From positions 4,588,001-4,652,000 of the forward strand of contig NC_064010.1 in the NCBI RefSeq assembly GCF_932276165.1: DNA of 64,000 nucleotides, in the 5' to 3' direction. Made by a program: the position numbers and the translations under genes. This document shows positions 34,685 through 47,500 of the stretch, piece by piece; the first letter of the stretch is position 1; each line of letters begins with the position of its first letter. The DNA comes from Plutella xylostella (Eukaryota; Arthropoda; Insecta; Lepidoptera; Plutellidae). A model generated the notes under the pieces. That model saw nothing but the letters and a program-made list of their open reading frames with translations, was not told the origin of the DNA and ran no database searches.

Positions 34685-35066
34685 GTTTAAATACACATTT
34701 AATACACTATTCACAAATAAAACACAGTAAATTTAACTGAATTTAATCACTTTTCAACAAACAAAGCACACTTTCACAAGTTTTGTACGTTATGGCGGAT
34801 GACGCATACACCTGTTGAATTATTCACCAATCAGAGCACGGTATTTGACCGGTAGACAAAGAAATTTAATTCTATTGGCTGAAATTTGTTTATTTTTAAA
34901 CAAGATGTCGGACGCTTCGTGATTGGTCAGGTCATGTGCGTTCTGTTCATGCAACTAACTTGTTACTAAACCTCAATATTTTATAATAAAATATTTACTA
35001 TTGTTATTAAATAACACATATGAAAAATTTTAATTTCAGTATTAAAATTGGTAAAGTAAGCACTAA

Positions 35067-35297
35067 ATTAAAGACCTGAGTCTTCAATAGATTTTTTTTT
35101 ACATTCACGGAATAGTTATTTATTATACTACTCTGAACGTACTGCAGTAAACAGAAATGATTCTTTCAACGCAGTACTACTCTGTTTGAAAACAAGTATT
35201 GTCAAAAGAATATAATTATTAAAATTTATGAGGGTTGAAGAATAGTAAAAAACCAAAAATGCATACATTCGTGAAGAAACGGTGACATGCACAGCGT
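35067..35297 (+). repeat. Left arm of an inverted repeat flanking SID-1 exons 1-3
   Basis: The 230 bases match, in inverse order, 36463-36915. Shared phrases include CATTCACGGAATAGTTATTT, GAACGTACTGCAGTAAACA and AAACGGTGACATGCACA. Confidence 0.85.
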
Positions 35298-35524
35298 TAT
35301 TATTAAAATAAACGTGCAGAATAATTTAAATTACTAAAATGACACTAAAGGAATAAGTTTTGTATAACGAAACGTTACCAACAAGAATTTTCCTTTTGTG
35401 TGTATCGCTCTTGTAATAAAAATTAAATAATAAACCTTCTAAATAAGATAGACTGACAATAAAATCAACTGTGCCGTTGTAGACCAATTGCATTTAGTTT
35501 TATTACATTTCGGATCCTACCCAG

Positions 35525-35536
35525 ATGCCGACATAA
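35525..35536 (+). promoter_or_regulatory. Three-codon upstream ORF before the SID-1 start
   Basis: ATG CCG ACA TAA ends two bases before the main ATG at 35539. If transcribed it could reduce initiation at the main start. Confidence 0.4.
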
Positions 35537-35538
35537 TC

Positions 35539-38500
35539 ATGAAGAAATCAAACATTTTGTGGCTGAAAACTTTGTTCGTATTTTGCCTGCCCGCTCTCAG
35601 TTTGGGCCAGGATTACAATAAGAAAGAAGGAATTGTATTCCATTATAATAATACGTAAGTATACCAGTGTTTCTAAAGTTTAAATTGTCTGGTTAAATGG
35701 CTGGACGTAATGTAAGATAGCACAAGTATCATTGACCTATTAATTACCTATCTATTATGAAAGGATGAGACAGCTGTTATAGGAAAACAATTAATGTATC
35801 CAATTGTAACCTTTAATTGTTACAAAAACTATTAACGTATTTTTAAAATAATGTTCTTTTATAAATTTTTGATAGGAAAAAGCTAATTTTTAAAATTAAA
35901 ATATTGTTTGTTTATTTTCAGATATAAATATAATGTGGTGTACACAGTATTTGTTAATAAGAATACAGAGTACATTATGGAGTTTGCTGGGGTAAGACCA
36001 TTGTGTATACTTTTAGCAAGGTTTAAAAAGCTTAGATATGGTCAGCTGCATAAGTCTTTATACACTTTTGTACCTTGTCAAACTGAAACCGAACCTCAAT
36101 ATTTCAATGAATGGATAGGCAGTTTCAGATTGACAAGGTACAAAAAGGTATAGCTACTTAGATATACATAAACATAAGCACATCATTATATTATGCTCAC
36201 AACTGTAACAAATTGAAAAAACATAATAAATAACTGATAAATTCATTACATTGCATTCTATACATCCCTGACATGATAAAGAAATAACTTTACTTCCAGG
36301 ACGCAGAGTCCTACGACACTCCTGCGCGAGTGACAGTAGCCAGTGATTCCGCCAATGGGACGTATCCGCTGTTCATCACAGCTCGACAGCAGAAAGGTAA
36401 TACTTACTGAATTCAAATGATACTAACATAATATTCTGCACATTTATTTTAATTATATTGTGCATGTCACCGTTTCCTCATGAATGTATACATTTTTGGT
36501 TCTTGACTATTCTTCAACCCTTATAAATTTTATATAACAGTAAAAAAAAAAATCTTTTGACAATACTTGTTTTCAAACAGTGTAGTATAGTGCCACAAAC
36601 TTATCTGTTCCGGTGACAGCTCACGTAAATGTCTAATATTTCTTCATTCTATAAGATTTTAAGTTTGCCAGTAGTGGTAACTCGCTCTTTTGGTTTCAAT
36701 AAACCCATCTAATCTATATAAATATATAATTCTTTAGTAAATAATGAGATATGGATCAATGTAGTTCGCTCTCACTGGAACAGATAAGTTTGTCGCACTG
36801 TACTGCGTTGAAAGAATCATTTTTGTTTACTGCAGTACGTTCAGAGAAGTATCATAAATAACTATTCCGTGAATGGAAAAAAATATCTATTCAAAACTCA
36901 AGTCTTTAATTTATTTAATACTCCATTACCTATGTAAGATGATTGAGAAAGTGCAATTAAAATGAAGCTAAACACAGTAAACATAATATCTATAGAACCT
37001 TATTGCTATGCTTAGTTATTATTCCAGTATCCATGAAGCAAAAGCTATTTTAAAAATTAGTATTTTATTTGAATTAGCTTTAGATCTAATTCCTGATTGT
37101 ATCTTGATTAAATAATAATATTAATGATTCATTTTATCAGTGTACAACTAATCTTAAGTACCTATCCTTATCTGTCTAAAACTATTTTACTCTAAAGTAG
37201 TCTAATTTTACAATTTTTAATGCAAAATAAAGCGTAATGAATTGGGTCTTTACAGCACAGTCGAAACCCGACAAAAGCTCAGGGTGTTGCAAAAAGGGTA
37301 TACTAAGCCGAAACCATCATGTGCAGCATGGTATAATATGTAAGTCCGAATCTGAAATCAGAATTCCAAAATTCGCGAAAAAAAAAAATCAGCTTAGTAT
37401 ACCCTTTTTGTAACTTAACACCCTGTATACCTGGCTTCTTCTTAGCCACTCACCCCATTACTCTTCTATTCTATTCTATTCTCTGTGAGGGTGTAAGTAC
37501 CTGCACCTGGCTCTCTCGAGTGGAACCTTTGTGATATGCTAAACCTAGAAATGCAGGTTTCCTCACAATGTTTTCCTTCAAAAGTGATGGATACTTGAAT
37601 CAAAGAGCTCATTGGTATGTACTAGTGGAGGTTAATATAACATATAGCTAAAAAACATAGCAAGTGATTTGCTCGCAACGAATAGCATTCGCTTTATGAA
37701 CGCGCAAATGCTGCTATAATTATAACGCGACGCGCCCTCGCGATCTTAGCTCGCAAAATTGGACAGCGTCTGCCCGCGGCCGTTGCCACGACGCTACTGC
37801 TACTACTGCTAGAAATAGCGGAGCGGCTCCGCTATTTCTCGCAGCCGCGAGACGTGGCGCGCGATAACCGCGCAGGCGATATTCACTTGCTTTGTAGCGT
37901 CTCGCTCTCTCAACGGTGCAACGTCGCGCGACTCGCGTGTGAGAGAGCGAGACGCTGCGAAGCTGCAAGCTTCAATACGCAGTAGCGCTCCGCTATCTGC
38001 TGAAATTAGCTCCGCAGTCGCGATTTGGCAACGGCCACGGGTGGCCGCTATGCTAATTGTGCCTCGCGCAACGTTACGAATTACGATCGCGTTGTTTGTT
38101 TTGTTGCATTTGCGTGCTGTAAATAAATATTTGTAAATATACATAATAATAAATAGTTTCAATAGTAACGTACTAAAATAGGTATAGTGTTTATTTAGGT
38201 TTAGTGTAAAATTGAAAATAAATAGTGTTTGTGTAAGTGTAAATAGGTACTTTCTAACGGACGATTTGGTTCTGAGGACAATTTCGTATTTTAAATGTTT
38301 TGTGATTGTGTGTGATTGAACTTTGACTGGACAATTTACCTATCTTTACTTTACGTGTGTTTTCGTAAGTGGATGAAACATTGAAAGGATATTACTTTGT
38401 GGTTTTAAAGTGTTTTGTGTAAATAGTTATTGCAATTAAAGAACCTTTGACAATAATTCATAAAAATGAAGAGAAACAGTGATGTGCCATTATGGAAACA

Positions 38501-41500
38501 GTGATGTGCCATTATAGACAGTCCTAAGCCTGTAAAGTATGAAGGAAAGTTCATTGGTTTTTTCATCAATTTTTTTTTTCATAATTTTTTTTTTTTTTGC
38601 TTTTCAATATCGTTATAACCTAGCGGATTAAATAACCTGCTATAAATGTGTAACATAGTGTCTGTAGCGTGTTATCAAAATGTAGCCGTTTTTCCCACCA
38701 CTAGTATGTACCAATGTCAGCGCCGGTATGAACCTGCAACTCTGGCGTGATAAAGGGGTGTTTACCCAACAGACCCCTTAGCATGAATTTTCATCGTGAA
38801 CGTGACGTGAAATTACTCGATGAATATTTTATGGAAATTTTAGTTCTGCTACTGACCGCCAGGGGCGCTGTTCATATTTTCATAAAAAAAATTACTTGAT
38901 GAATTCAACTTCACGTTCACGATGAAAATTCATGCTAAGGGGTCTGACCAGGCTTACCCTACCGCCACTCAAAATCAAATTCATTTATTCATCAAATACA
39001 TAATGCTTCTGCTCTGCTCTGTTCTTATTATTATTATTATTATTAAATTCTTTATTGCACAAAGTAAATTGGTACAAAGGCGAACTTAATGCTAGCAGCA
39101 TTTTCTACCAGTTAACCTTTGGTGATGTCGAAAAAGTGATTGTTCATAACCTTCATCCCTCTCCGCAGGAGTGTTCTCCTGGCAACTCCCCATGCTGGTG
39201 CAGACGCCGGGCAGCCGCGAGCAGTTCACCAACATGTCTCGGACGCTGTGTCCGCACAACAACCTGTTTGACGAGACCATGGATAGTTGCGGTGAGTGCG
39301 TGGAGTTTACAGTAGTTTACACTAGTATATTGGGGTAGAGAAATTAGACCCTTCCAGAATTACAATGCCATCAGAGGAGGGCAGGCTTTGCCCCAGGATG
39401 TATAGGAAGAATTAATAAAATTTATTTTTCGCAACTGTTTGCGATCCACTTACAGTAAAAATATTAGTCAGCCAATGACTAATGTTTTTCTGTTAAACCC
39501 TTCACCATGATAACCCCTTGAACAGGGCCAGTGTTTGTATCTGAGATGGTAGAAATTTATTTATTTATTTATCTGGGGAAGGATTGCTGACTTGGGTTCG
39601 TTTGCCCCAAGTATAGAAACAAGGTATAGAAACTGGAAACTTCTTGGTAGTAAATATGATAAAGTATTGGTGAATAACCTGTCCAAAGGTTATTGCTTTT
39701 AATTTAACTGTAAAGGTAGATTAGCTCAATAGATTATTAAACTTGAACACCCATTTAAAAGATATGGCATATTATACTTATATTTACCGGAGAAAAAATG
39801 GGTGACTCATGTGATCATTCTGAACAACTTTTGTTCTATGACTTATTTACAATTAAAGTATTATTCCCCCTTATTCATAAAAAAAAGTTATAGGATGCTT
39901 TAGCTATTGAACTGTTTTGTCACTCTCTGACAGATAACAATTTGTTCTTTGACAGAGAGGGACAAAACAGTTCAATAGCTAAAGCGTCCTGTAACTTTGT
40001 TGTGAATAAGGGGGTAGGTATTTAAGGATATATTTGTGTGTTATTTCTGTTCACGCTTACATTTTAGAGGGGAATGAGTGGATCGCGTACTGTGGACCTA
40101 AACGTGAATATTATTATACATTTAAATAATGATTTATACGCTATATTAGTCGTGCTGCAAGCTTCCATAGTTTTCGTACGTTTTGATGTCATTCAATGTA
40201 ACTTATTCTAGCACCAAATTTAATTTTATGAATGTAAACCCGTACTTAAACCTTATTTTACATTTTGAGTGTAAGTCACACAAATTGAATGTAAGGCACC
40301 AATAATTTAAATGTATTGCAGTCTTGCTCTGATACTATACTGCCAAAGCAAGCCAGAAATACTTTTAATTACATTTAAATTTTTGGTGCAAGTTACCGTA
40401 ACAGTGCTAAAATTATTGTTTTCCTTCAAAATCTAATATATTAATTGTAATTCTGAAATCACAATGAAATGTTAAACATTTTACTAAGTCAAAACTTATA
40501 TTTTAATTTTACTTTTTGAGTTTACACTGCACTAAATCAATGTACTTATGCTTTAAGTTAAATGTACATTTGCTGCCGCTATCATCATTATTCTGGTATA
40601 ACTGCTATAGTAAAGATTTTCTTTTCGTGTTATCACTTTTTTAATTTTACTAGTTTTTGCACACCTATGTTTAAAAAAATATGTTTTCTTTATAGACTAC
40701 TATGAAATTATGCTTAGCTACATATATATTTATTTAATTTTAGCCTATTCATCCTTTTATCCATGTATTCTAATTTTACGATATTTCATATTTGAATTTA
40801 TTATACTGTAGACAAAAAAAGGTACCACATTACACGATCCTCCTTTGAGTTTTTATCATTCATTGCTCTAGTATTTTTAGTATTTTACGCTTTGCGCACC
40901 GTAGTTATTTTTGTATAAAACCGTCTTCTTCTGTTTAAATCTTCTGTCACATGTTTCACGATAGTTGCCGCTAGAGGCGCCACTTTATATGCAAGAAAAC
41001 GATCACTCTCGAAGGATTGAGACACACATAGATCCTTCAGTGGGCCTAGTAAGGGTTTTGCCGTCGTTAAAACATAAAACTAATCGTGTATTGGTATGAC
41101 TCTTTCGTAGTGTGGCACTTTTCCGCTAGATGGCGTCTGTACATGTTTCCATTCAGCTTTGACTTCACGAAAGGTGTAAAAACCTCCACTAAGCCCTCAA
41201 ATCCATTACCTTATTACACTCCAATCGTCTCGCTTCAACTAAAACCCTTTTCCCCCAACAGACGTCTCCAACCAGAACACTCCGATCGTCCATCTCACTT
41301 CATCTTCACCAGTGGATATATCCGTCTCTGTCACGGTGGAGACAGTCAAAGACTTCTACATCAAGTTGAACAGCGCCGGCGCCGTGCACAGCTCGCCGAG
41401 CCAGCCGCAGTACTACTTCTACCCGTTCCAGCAACAACCACACGTGGATACTAGGGTATGTGATTACTCTAACTACTTAGAGGTACCGGCGGTTGACGAT

Positions 41501-44500
41501 AGATGGCGTTGTTTTATATATTTTTTAAACCGCTGTCTGACGATAGATGGCGCTTTTTAGACACTAGGGTATGTACTTATAGGTCCCGCCGTCTGACGAT
41601 TGATGCGTTTCATATAACAACGCATATAGACACCATCAACAACCGTCATATACCTTTGTTTCATCATCAGTGGCATTTAGACACCGGGGTGGTTGGCGTT
41701 TTTGATTGAAATACCGCATTTAGACACTAGAAAATGTGGTGTGTCATGTATAAGACACTAAATATATTACGATTAATGGCGTTTTAACTTAAAATACCGC
41801 ATATAGACACTAGCAAATGTGGCGTGTGGTATGACACATCTGTCACTGTCACGGTGGAGACAGTCAAAGACTTCTACATCAAGTTGAACAGCGCCGGCGC
41901 CGTGCACAGCTCGCCGAGCCAGCCGCAGTACTACTTCTACCCGTTCCAGCAACAACCGCACGTGGATACTAGGGTGTGTTATGATAATGATGAAGTACCA
42001 ATAAATATACATTTCAGTTTACACTTAGAGGTGCTGACCGCTGCCGATAGATGGCGTTTTTGTTTTAACCCTTAATAAGGCATGGCATTACAGTTTTTTC
42101 ATTGGTTTTAGCCCGTAACTCAAGGTACTAAAGTTCAAAATAAGGTGGGAACTATTTTCTTTTTGCCTTATTAGGGCTTAAATAAAGCGTCGGCTGTTGT
42201 TCCAGTAGTCGCATGTGGGCATCAGGGTATGTAATTATTTAGAGGTTCAGATGTCTGACGTTAGATGGCGTTGTTGACTACAAAATCGAATAATATAGGC
42301 ACTAGTAATTGCCGATAAATGGCATTGTTCTGAAAAAGCCGCATGTTGTTCAGAGAACATCATGCAAAAATATTTTAAAATTACACTTTAGGTGCCTGTG
42401 CGAGTTTGCTCTTCTTGTTTTTATCTTTTTTTTTTGTCGCTGATGTACCTTTTTATTTATCAAATGACTGTAAATGAGCCCCAATAAACGTTAAAATCAT
42501 AACCACATATTTTACCTCCACCAGCGCCTCCAAAGGAAGCAGATCTGCAAAATGGACCTCGACGACACAGAGGAAGACCAACTGAACGCCTACCAACTGA
42601 AGCAGAGCCTGGACATAGGCCCCGAAAGGAGCTGGTTCTGGAGGCCTAAGAGTGTCATATTGATGATAGAGTCCGATGATGACATATGCGCTTTGGTTTC
42701 TATACAGAACTTTTCGGTGAGTTAACATTACCTTTATTCGGCAGTGAATGAATGAATGAATGAATGGACGATTGAATGAGTAATGTCATATTATGAGTAT
42801 AGCTCCGGGACGGGCTTTGTTATTCGTTCAGTGTGTGTGAATGAATGAAAGAGAAGCTGTATGCACGCTATGCATTATAGCCATGGGCACAAGTAGAGAC
42901 AGAGCCTGGACATAGGCTTCGAGAAAAGCTGGTTCTGGAGGCCTAAGAGTGTGATACTGATGATTGAGTCCGATGATGATATATGCGCTTTGGTGTCTAT
43001 ACACAACTTTTCGGTAAGTTGCTTTCTTATTCGTTCAGTTAGTGAATGAATAAAATAATTATAGAACGTGTAATGATGACATATGTGTCTGGCTGTAAAT
43101 GAATAATTTATTTTTATTCAACAAAATAAAATCATAAATTAAATGAATTAAAAAAACGATGAAATAAAAATGCAGCATGTTTTTTTTATGTTATATGTTA
43201 ATGTAATTTTATTTCAGTGTCCCGTGTTTGACAACGAAAGAGATATTCTGTACGATGGCTACTATTTAACTATGACCCGGCGAGGCGGTATCACTTTAAC
43301 GGTAAGATATACAATATTGTCTATTATTTTCCAAAAGTCGTGGTACAAAATTTGTTTTGCAGGCCTAGCATAAAGTGCAAGACGTGCACGTCAAGACGTG
43401 ACAAAAGTTCTGCATCACTTACACGGCCTCTCGAGAGGCCGTGGGTTCAAATCCTGGCCTGTACCAATGAATTCTTTCAATTGTGTTTTCAATTAAGGAG
43501 TTTAAGTAGAATAATACCATGTGCTCGCACAGTGATGGAAAACATCGTGAGGAAACCTGCACATCTAGATTCTAGATGTGTATCCTAAGTGCATTGTACT
43601 TATTCCAAAACGGCGATATGGTTCGCAACCTATCACGTGAGTGCAAATGTGCTGCGAAAAGTGGGTGGCTCGCTTGTGAGCCACCTCTGACTACCCCTTC
43701 GGGGATTACAGTCGTGAGTGCATATACATATACACGGCCTCGAGAGCGAGCGCTATGGAGAACTTTATTCAAAGTCTTGACGTGCGCCTCTTTCGCCCCG
43801 TGCGTGCTAGGCTATCAGCATGACACCCTAAGTCACCCCCTTTCGGCTTACTCTACCACTGTTGCAACAACAAAAAAAAAAAAACACGCACTCACGCCTT
43901 GTACTAATGTACTCCCTTGCGGGGTAGGCAGAGGTGCATTGCTGCACCCACTTTTCGCCAGAGTGTATGTTAGTCCCAATGTAATAGGGGCGGGCCTATT
44001 GCCATTTCACGGGCACATCCAAGACCCGAGAACAAATATCTGTGTTTAAACAAATATCTGCCCCAGCCGGGAATCGAACCCGGGACCATCGGCTCAGTAG
44101 TCAGGGTCACTAACCACTACGCCATTCGGTCGCCTTAATTTCTATATCTTTCTTAATTTCAGCAAGACCACTTCCCAGTGGGCTTCTACATAGTGTTCAT
44201 AGTGAAGTCTTCGGACGAGGACTGCTCGGCGAGCCCGCTCGGCTTCAACGGAACTAAAGTCAGCGCAGACTCACGGGTTAAGAACTTTACGTATGTATAA
44301 TATTATAATGATCACTAATATAATTAATTACACTACTATATGGAGGGTACAGGAAAAGAAGGGGCTCGTTTATGTCGATTCTGAAGGCAGAAATACAAAT
44401 TTTAGTTCTGTCTAAACGGTAAATTCGCTCTATTAGTGTTTCCGAATTTGTCACCGGTCAAAAATATACTTTACAGCTCTAAAAGTAGAATTTATGCATT

Positions 44501-47500
44501 CAGAATCGACATCATTATAGGTATAGATAAAGGACAACCAGACACAAAATCGGGTTTGCCCTGGGCGGGATTCGAACCCGCACCTCCAAGCTTCGGAAGC
44601 AGGTCTACTACCGCCTAACCTACGGCGCTGACATATATGACATAGTGTTCATAGTAAAGTCTTCAGACGAGGACTGCTCGGCGAGCCCCCTCGGCTTCAA
44701 CGGACCAAAGTCAGCGCCGACTCACGGTTTAAGAACTTTACGTATGTTTACTGACATCACTACATAAAATGAGCAAAGTCGCTTCCGTTATAAAGTATGA
44801 TTCATTTTTTTTAATTGATAGTGTGAATTGTATTACTACGAGTTAAATGTGAAGCGTGCGAAGCCGCGGGCAAAAATACAATTAATACTAAAGCAATGAC
44901 AATGACTTTTTATGAATGAATAAGAGCTTAACCGATAACCAATATCTGCCGCATTCGGGGATCGAACCACCGACTTTCGGCATAGCAGTCGGGGTAGACA
45001 ACTATTAGACCAACCGGTTGTCATGACTTTATGACTATCTAATTGAAACTTATTTACTTTCTATTCCAGCTTCAAGATAGTGGAAACAATCTCCTACCAA
45101 GAGTACCTGATAGCCGCCTCCGTAGCTCTCTCCGTGTTCATATCGTTCTACCTGTGCGCGGTGCTGGCGTGGGTGATGACCCGGCGTCCCTTTGTGGAAT
45201 CACGGCCAGTGGAACCTTCCGTTAATGTAGTAGGTATGTTACATATACAGGGGTATTATTTTGTATACAGCTAGCGCACCACCGATGTAGCATTGTATAA
45301 GCAGCGTCGCTCGCCTGTCAAACATCTGTCAGATCCATACAAGTTACGTCAAATTTGACAGATAAGCTAAGTTTCTTAAGAATTGACGATTGCTAATGTT
45401 CGGTGGTGGTTACCCTACAGATTGTTGCAAAATTGGCAGAGGTAGCTGAAAGGGGATGACTCAAGATTCAAGAGGTCATTCTAAACAACTTTTGTTAGTT
45501 TACCCTTTTTGCAATCACCTATACTCTGCTTAGTAAAGTCACAGTAAGATATAATATAGTGGCCTCGGTGTCTCTCTCCGTGTTCATATCGTTCTACCTG
45601 TGCGCGGCGCTGGCGTGGGTGATGACGCGCCGCCCGCTCGCGTCCGCGGAGACACGGCCCGTGGAACCTTCCGTTAACGTAGTAGGTATGTTGTATATAT
45701 ATATAATATACTATTAAAGTAACTATAGGGTTACGTATCTCAGGAGGTTAAAACGGAACCCTTATAGGGTCACTGTTTTTCCCAGACGGACAGCAATCCG
45801 TCTGAGAAAAAACAGTCCTAACTAAGGGTGTCTTTAAAAGCGTGACGATTTGATCACGCACGCGAATTCCGCCATTTTCCCGCGTCCCGCGTGGATATTC
45901 CACGCTTTACAATACAAACTTGTATGAAAATAACACTGGCGGGTGCTAGTGTATTATAACGCATATTGAGTATTTTATAACGCATGCGGGATAATCCCGC
46001 GTGCGTTATAAAATCTGCACCCTATTAAAACAACCTTAGTAAATAGTTACAGTAAGATATATGTAAGATAGCGGGCTCGGTGTCTCTCCGTGTTCATATC
46101 GTTCTACCTGTGCGCGGCGCTGGCGTGGGTGATGACACGGCGTCCCTTCGTGGAATCACGGCCAGTGGAACCTTCCGTTAATGTAGTAGGTATGTTACCT
46201 ATACGGGTATTATTATGTATACTTACAGCACCACTGCCGAAACAATCCATAAGCCCCGTCGCTTTCAAACGTCTGGAACCTTCCGTTAATGTAGTGGGTA
46301 TGTTATGTATATTATGTATTATTATATATACAGAACGCTTAACATGGGGCACAAGATGCGACAAAAGTTTTGCATGTAATGTAATGTTTGCATGCGGATT
46401 CGAGAGCGCCTGCGACGGAAAACTTTTGTCACGCCTTACGTGCGCGACTTGCAAAAATGGCTACATCAGTGTAACTGTGATTAGTTGTGGTTCATTTATG
46501 TTATATATTTTGACTACAAACGCACAGTAAGATGTAAGATAGCGGCCTCGGTGTCTCTCGGTGTCTCTCTCCGTGTTCACATCGTTCTGCCTGTGCGCGG
46601 CGCTGGCGTGGGTGATGACGCGCCGCCCCTTTGTGGAATCACGGCCCGTGGAACCCTCCGTTAATGTAGTAGGTATGTTATGTGATCTCTGTACTTATAC
46701 AGGTGTTGCAAAAGTCCAAACTGCAAGTGCCAACTGGCATTAATAGAAAATCCACAAAAATAGTTATCTGCTTCTCATAGTAAAAAGTCACGTGGCTAAC
46801 GAAGTTTCTATGGAGAAGCATCATTTTTATTTTCGCGAATTTACAAAAGTCTTCGCAGTAGGGCCTCTGAATCACCACCCTTCGGCTTTACTATACCATT
46901 TTTGCCACTGCCTGTATACTTAAATTAAAAAATATATTTTAATAAAAGAAAACGTTTTGTTGTTGGTAATAACTCTATATCATACGTTCCCAACAGAAGG
47001 CGAGCTGACCCCCGCGCACGACGTAGAGGAGTCGAACCCGGGCCCGCGGCGGCGGCTGCCCATGGACGCGTCCGTCGAGAGCACCTCGCGCGCGCACCTC
47101 GTGGATAATGGCACTGGTTTGTTGGGAGAAAAATTTTCATAGCATTATGCTGAGTGGGAAACCTTTTTGGTAAAACGATAAATTGGTACCATATTTGTCC
47201 AGTCCAACGAAAACACACAGTCTGTAATAATCCACTGCTGGAGATGCTCCTCTGGACGTCTGGACTGGACTGACTTTAGGATTATTACCATAATCTCCAC
47301 GTTTGGAGATATTAAGTAACAAAAAACACAAACATAAACCCGATAACAAAATGATGTATGAGTAACATTGAGCTATCTCTACACATGAACCCGGAACCAT
47401 CGACATTTCTCTTTTCATTAGGTCCTATTGAAACCGATGTGCCGGTGATAGCTCACGTAAATGTGGAATATTTCTTCATTCTATAAGGTTTTAAGTTTGC

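Larger units (their letters stand above)
34685..35538. promoter_or_regulatory. Divergent promoter of Wee1 and the SID-1-like gene
   Basis: The coding starts of the two genes are 854 bp apart in opposite directions. Three CCAAT boxes lie at 34827-34831 (plus), 34874-34878 and 34922-34926 (both minus), about 47-48 bp apart, on the Wee1 side. Half of the region nearest SID-1 is a copy of a repeat (35067-35297). No TATA box is obvious. Confidence 0.6.

Noticed and set aside
37720..38162. Open frames of 65-117 codons on both strands in SID-1 intron 3
   Set aside because: They follow the CpG-rich palindromic island; the translations are rich in Arg/Ala/Ser with no domain and mirror each other across strands.
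43576..44049. A 157-codon plus-strand frame in SID-1 intron 7
   Set aside because: It crosses SINE sequence, has no splice context and no recognisable domain.
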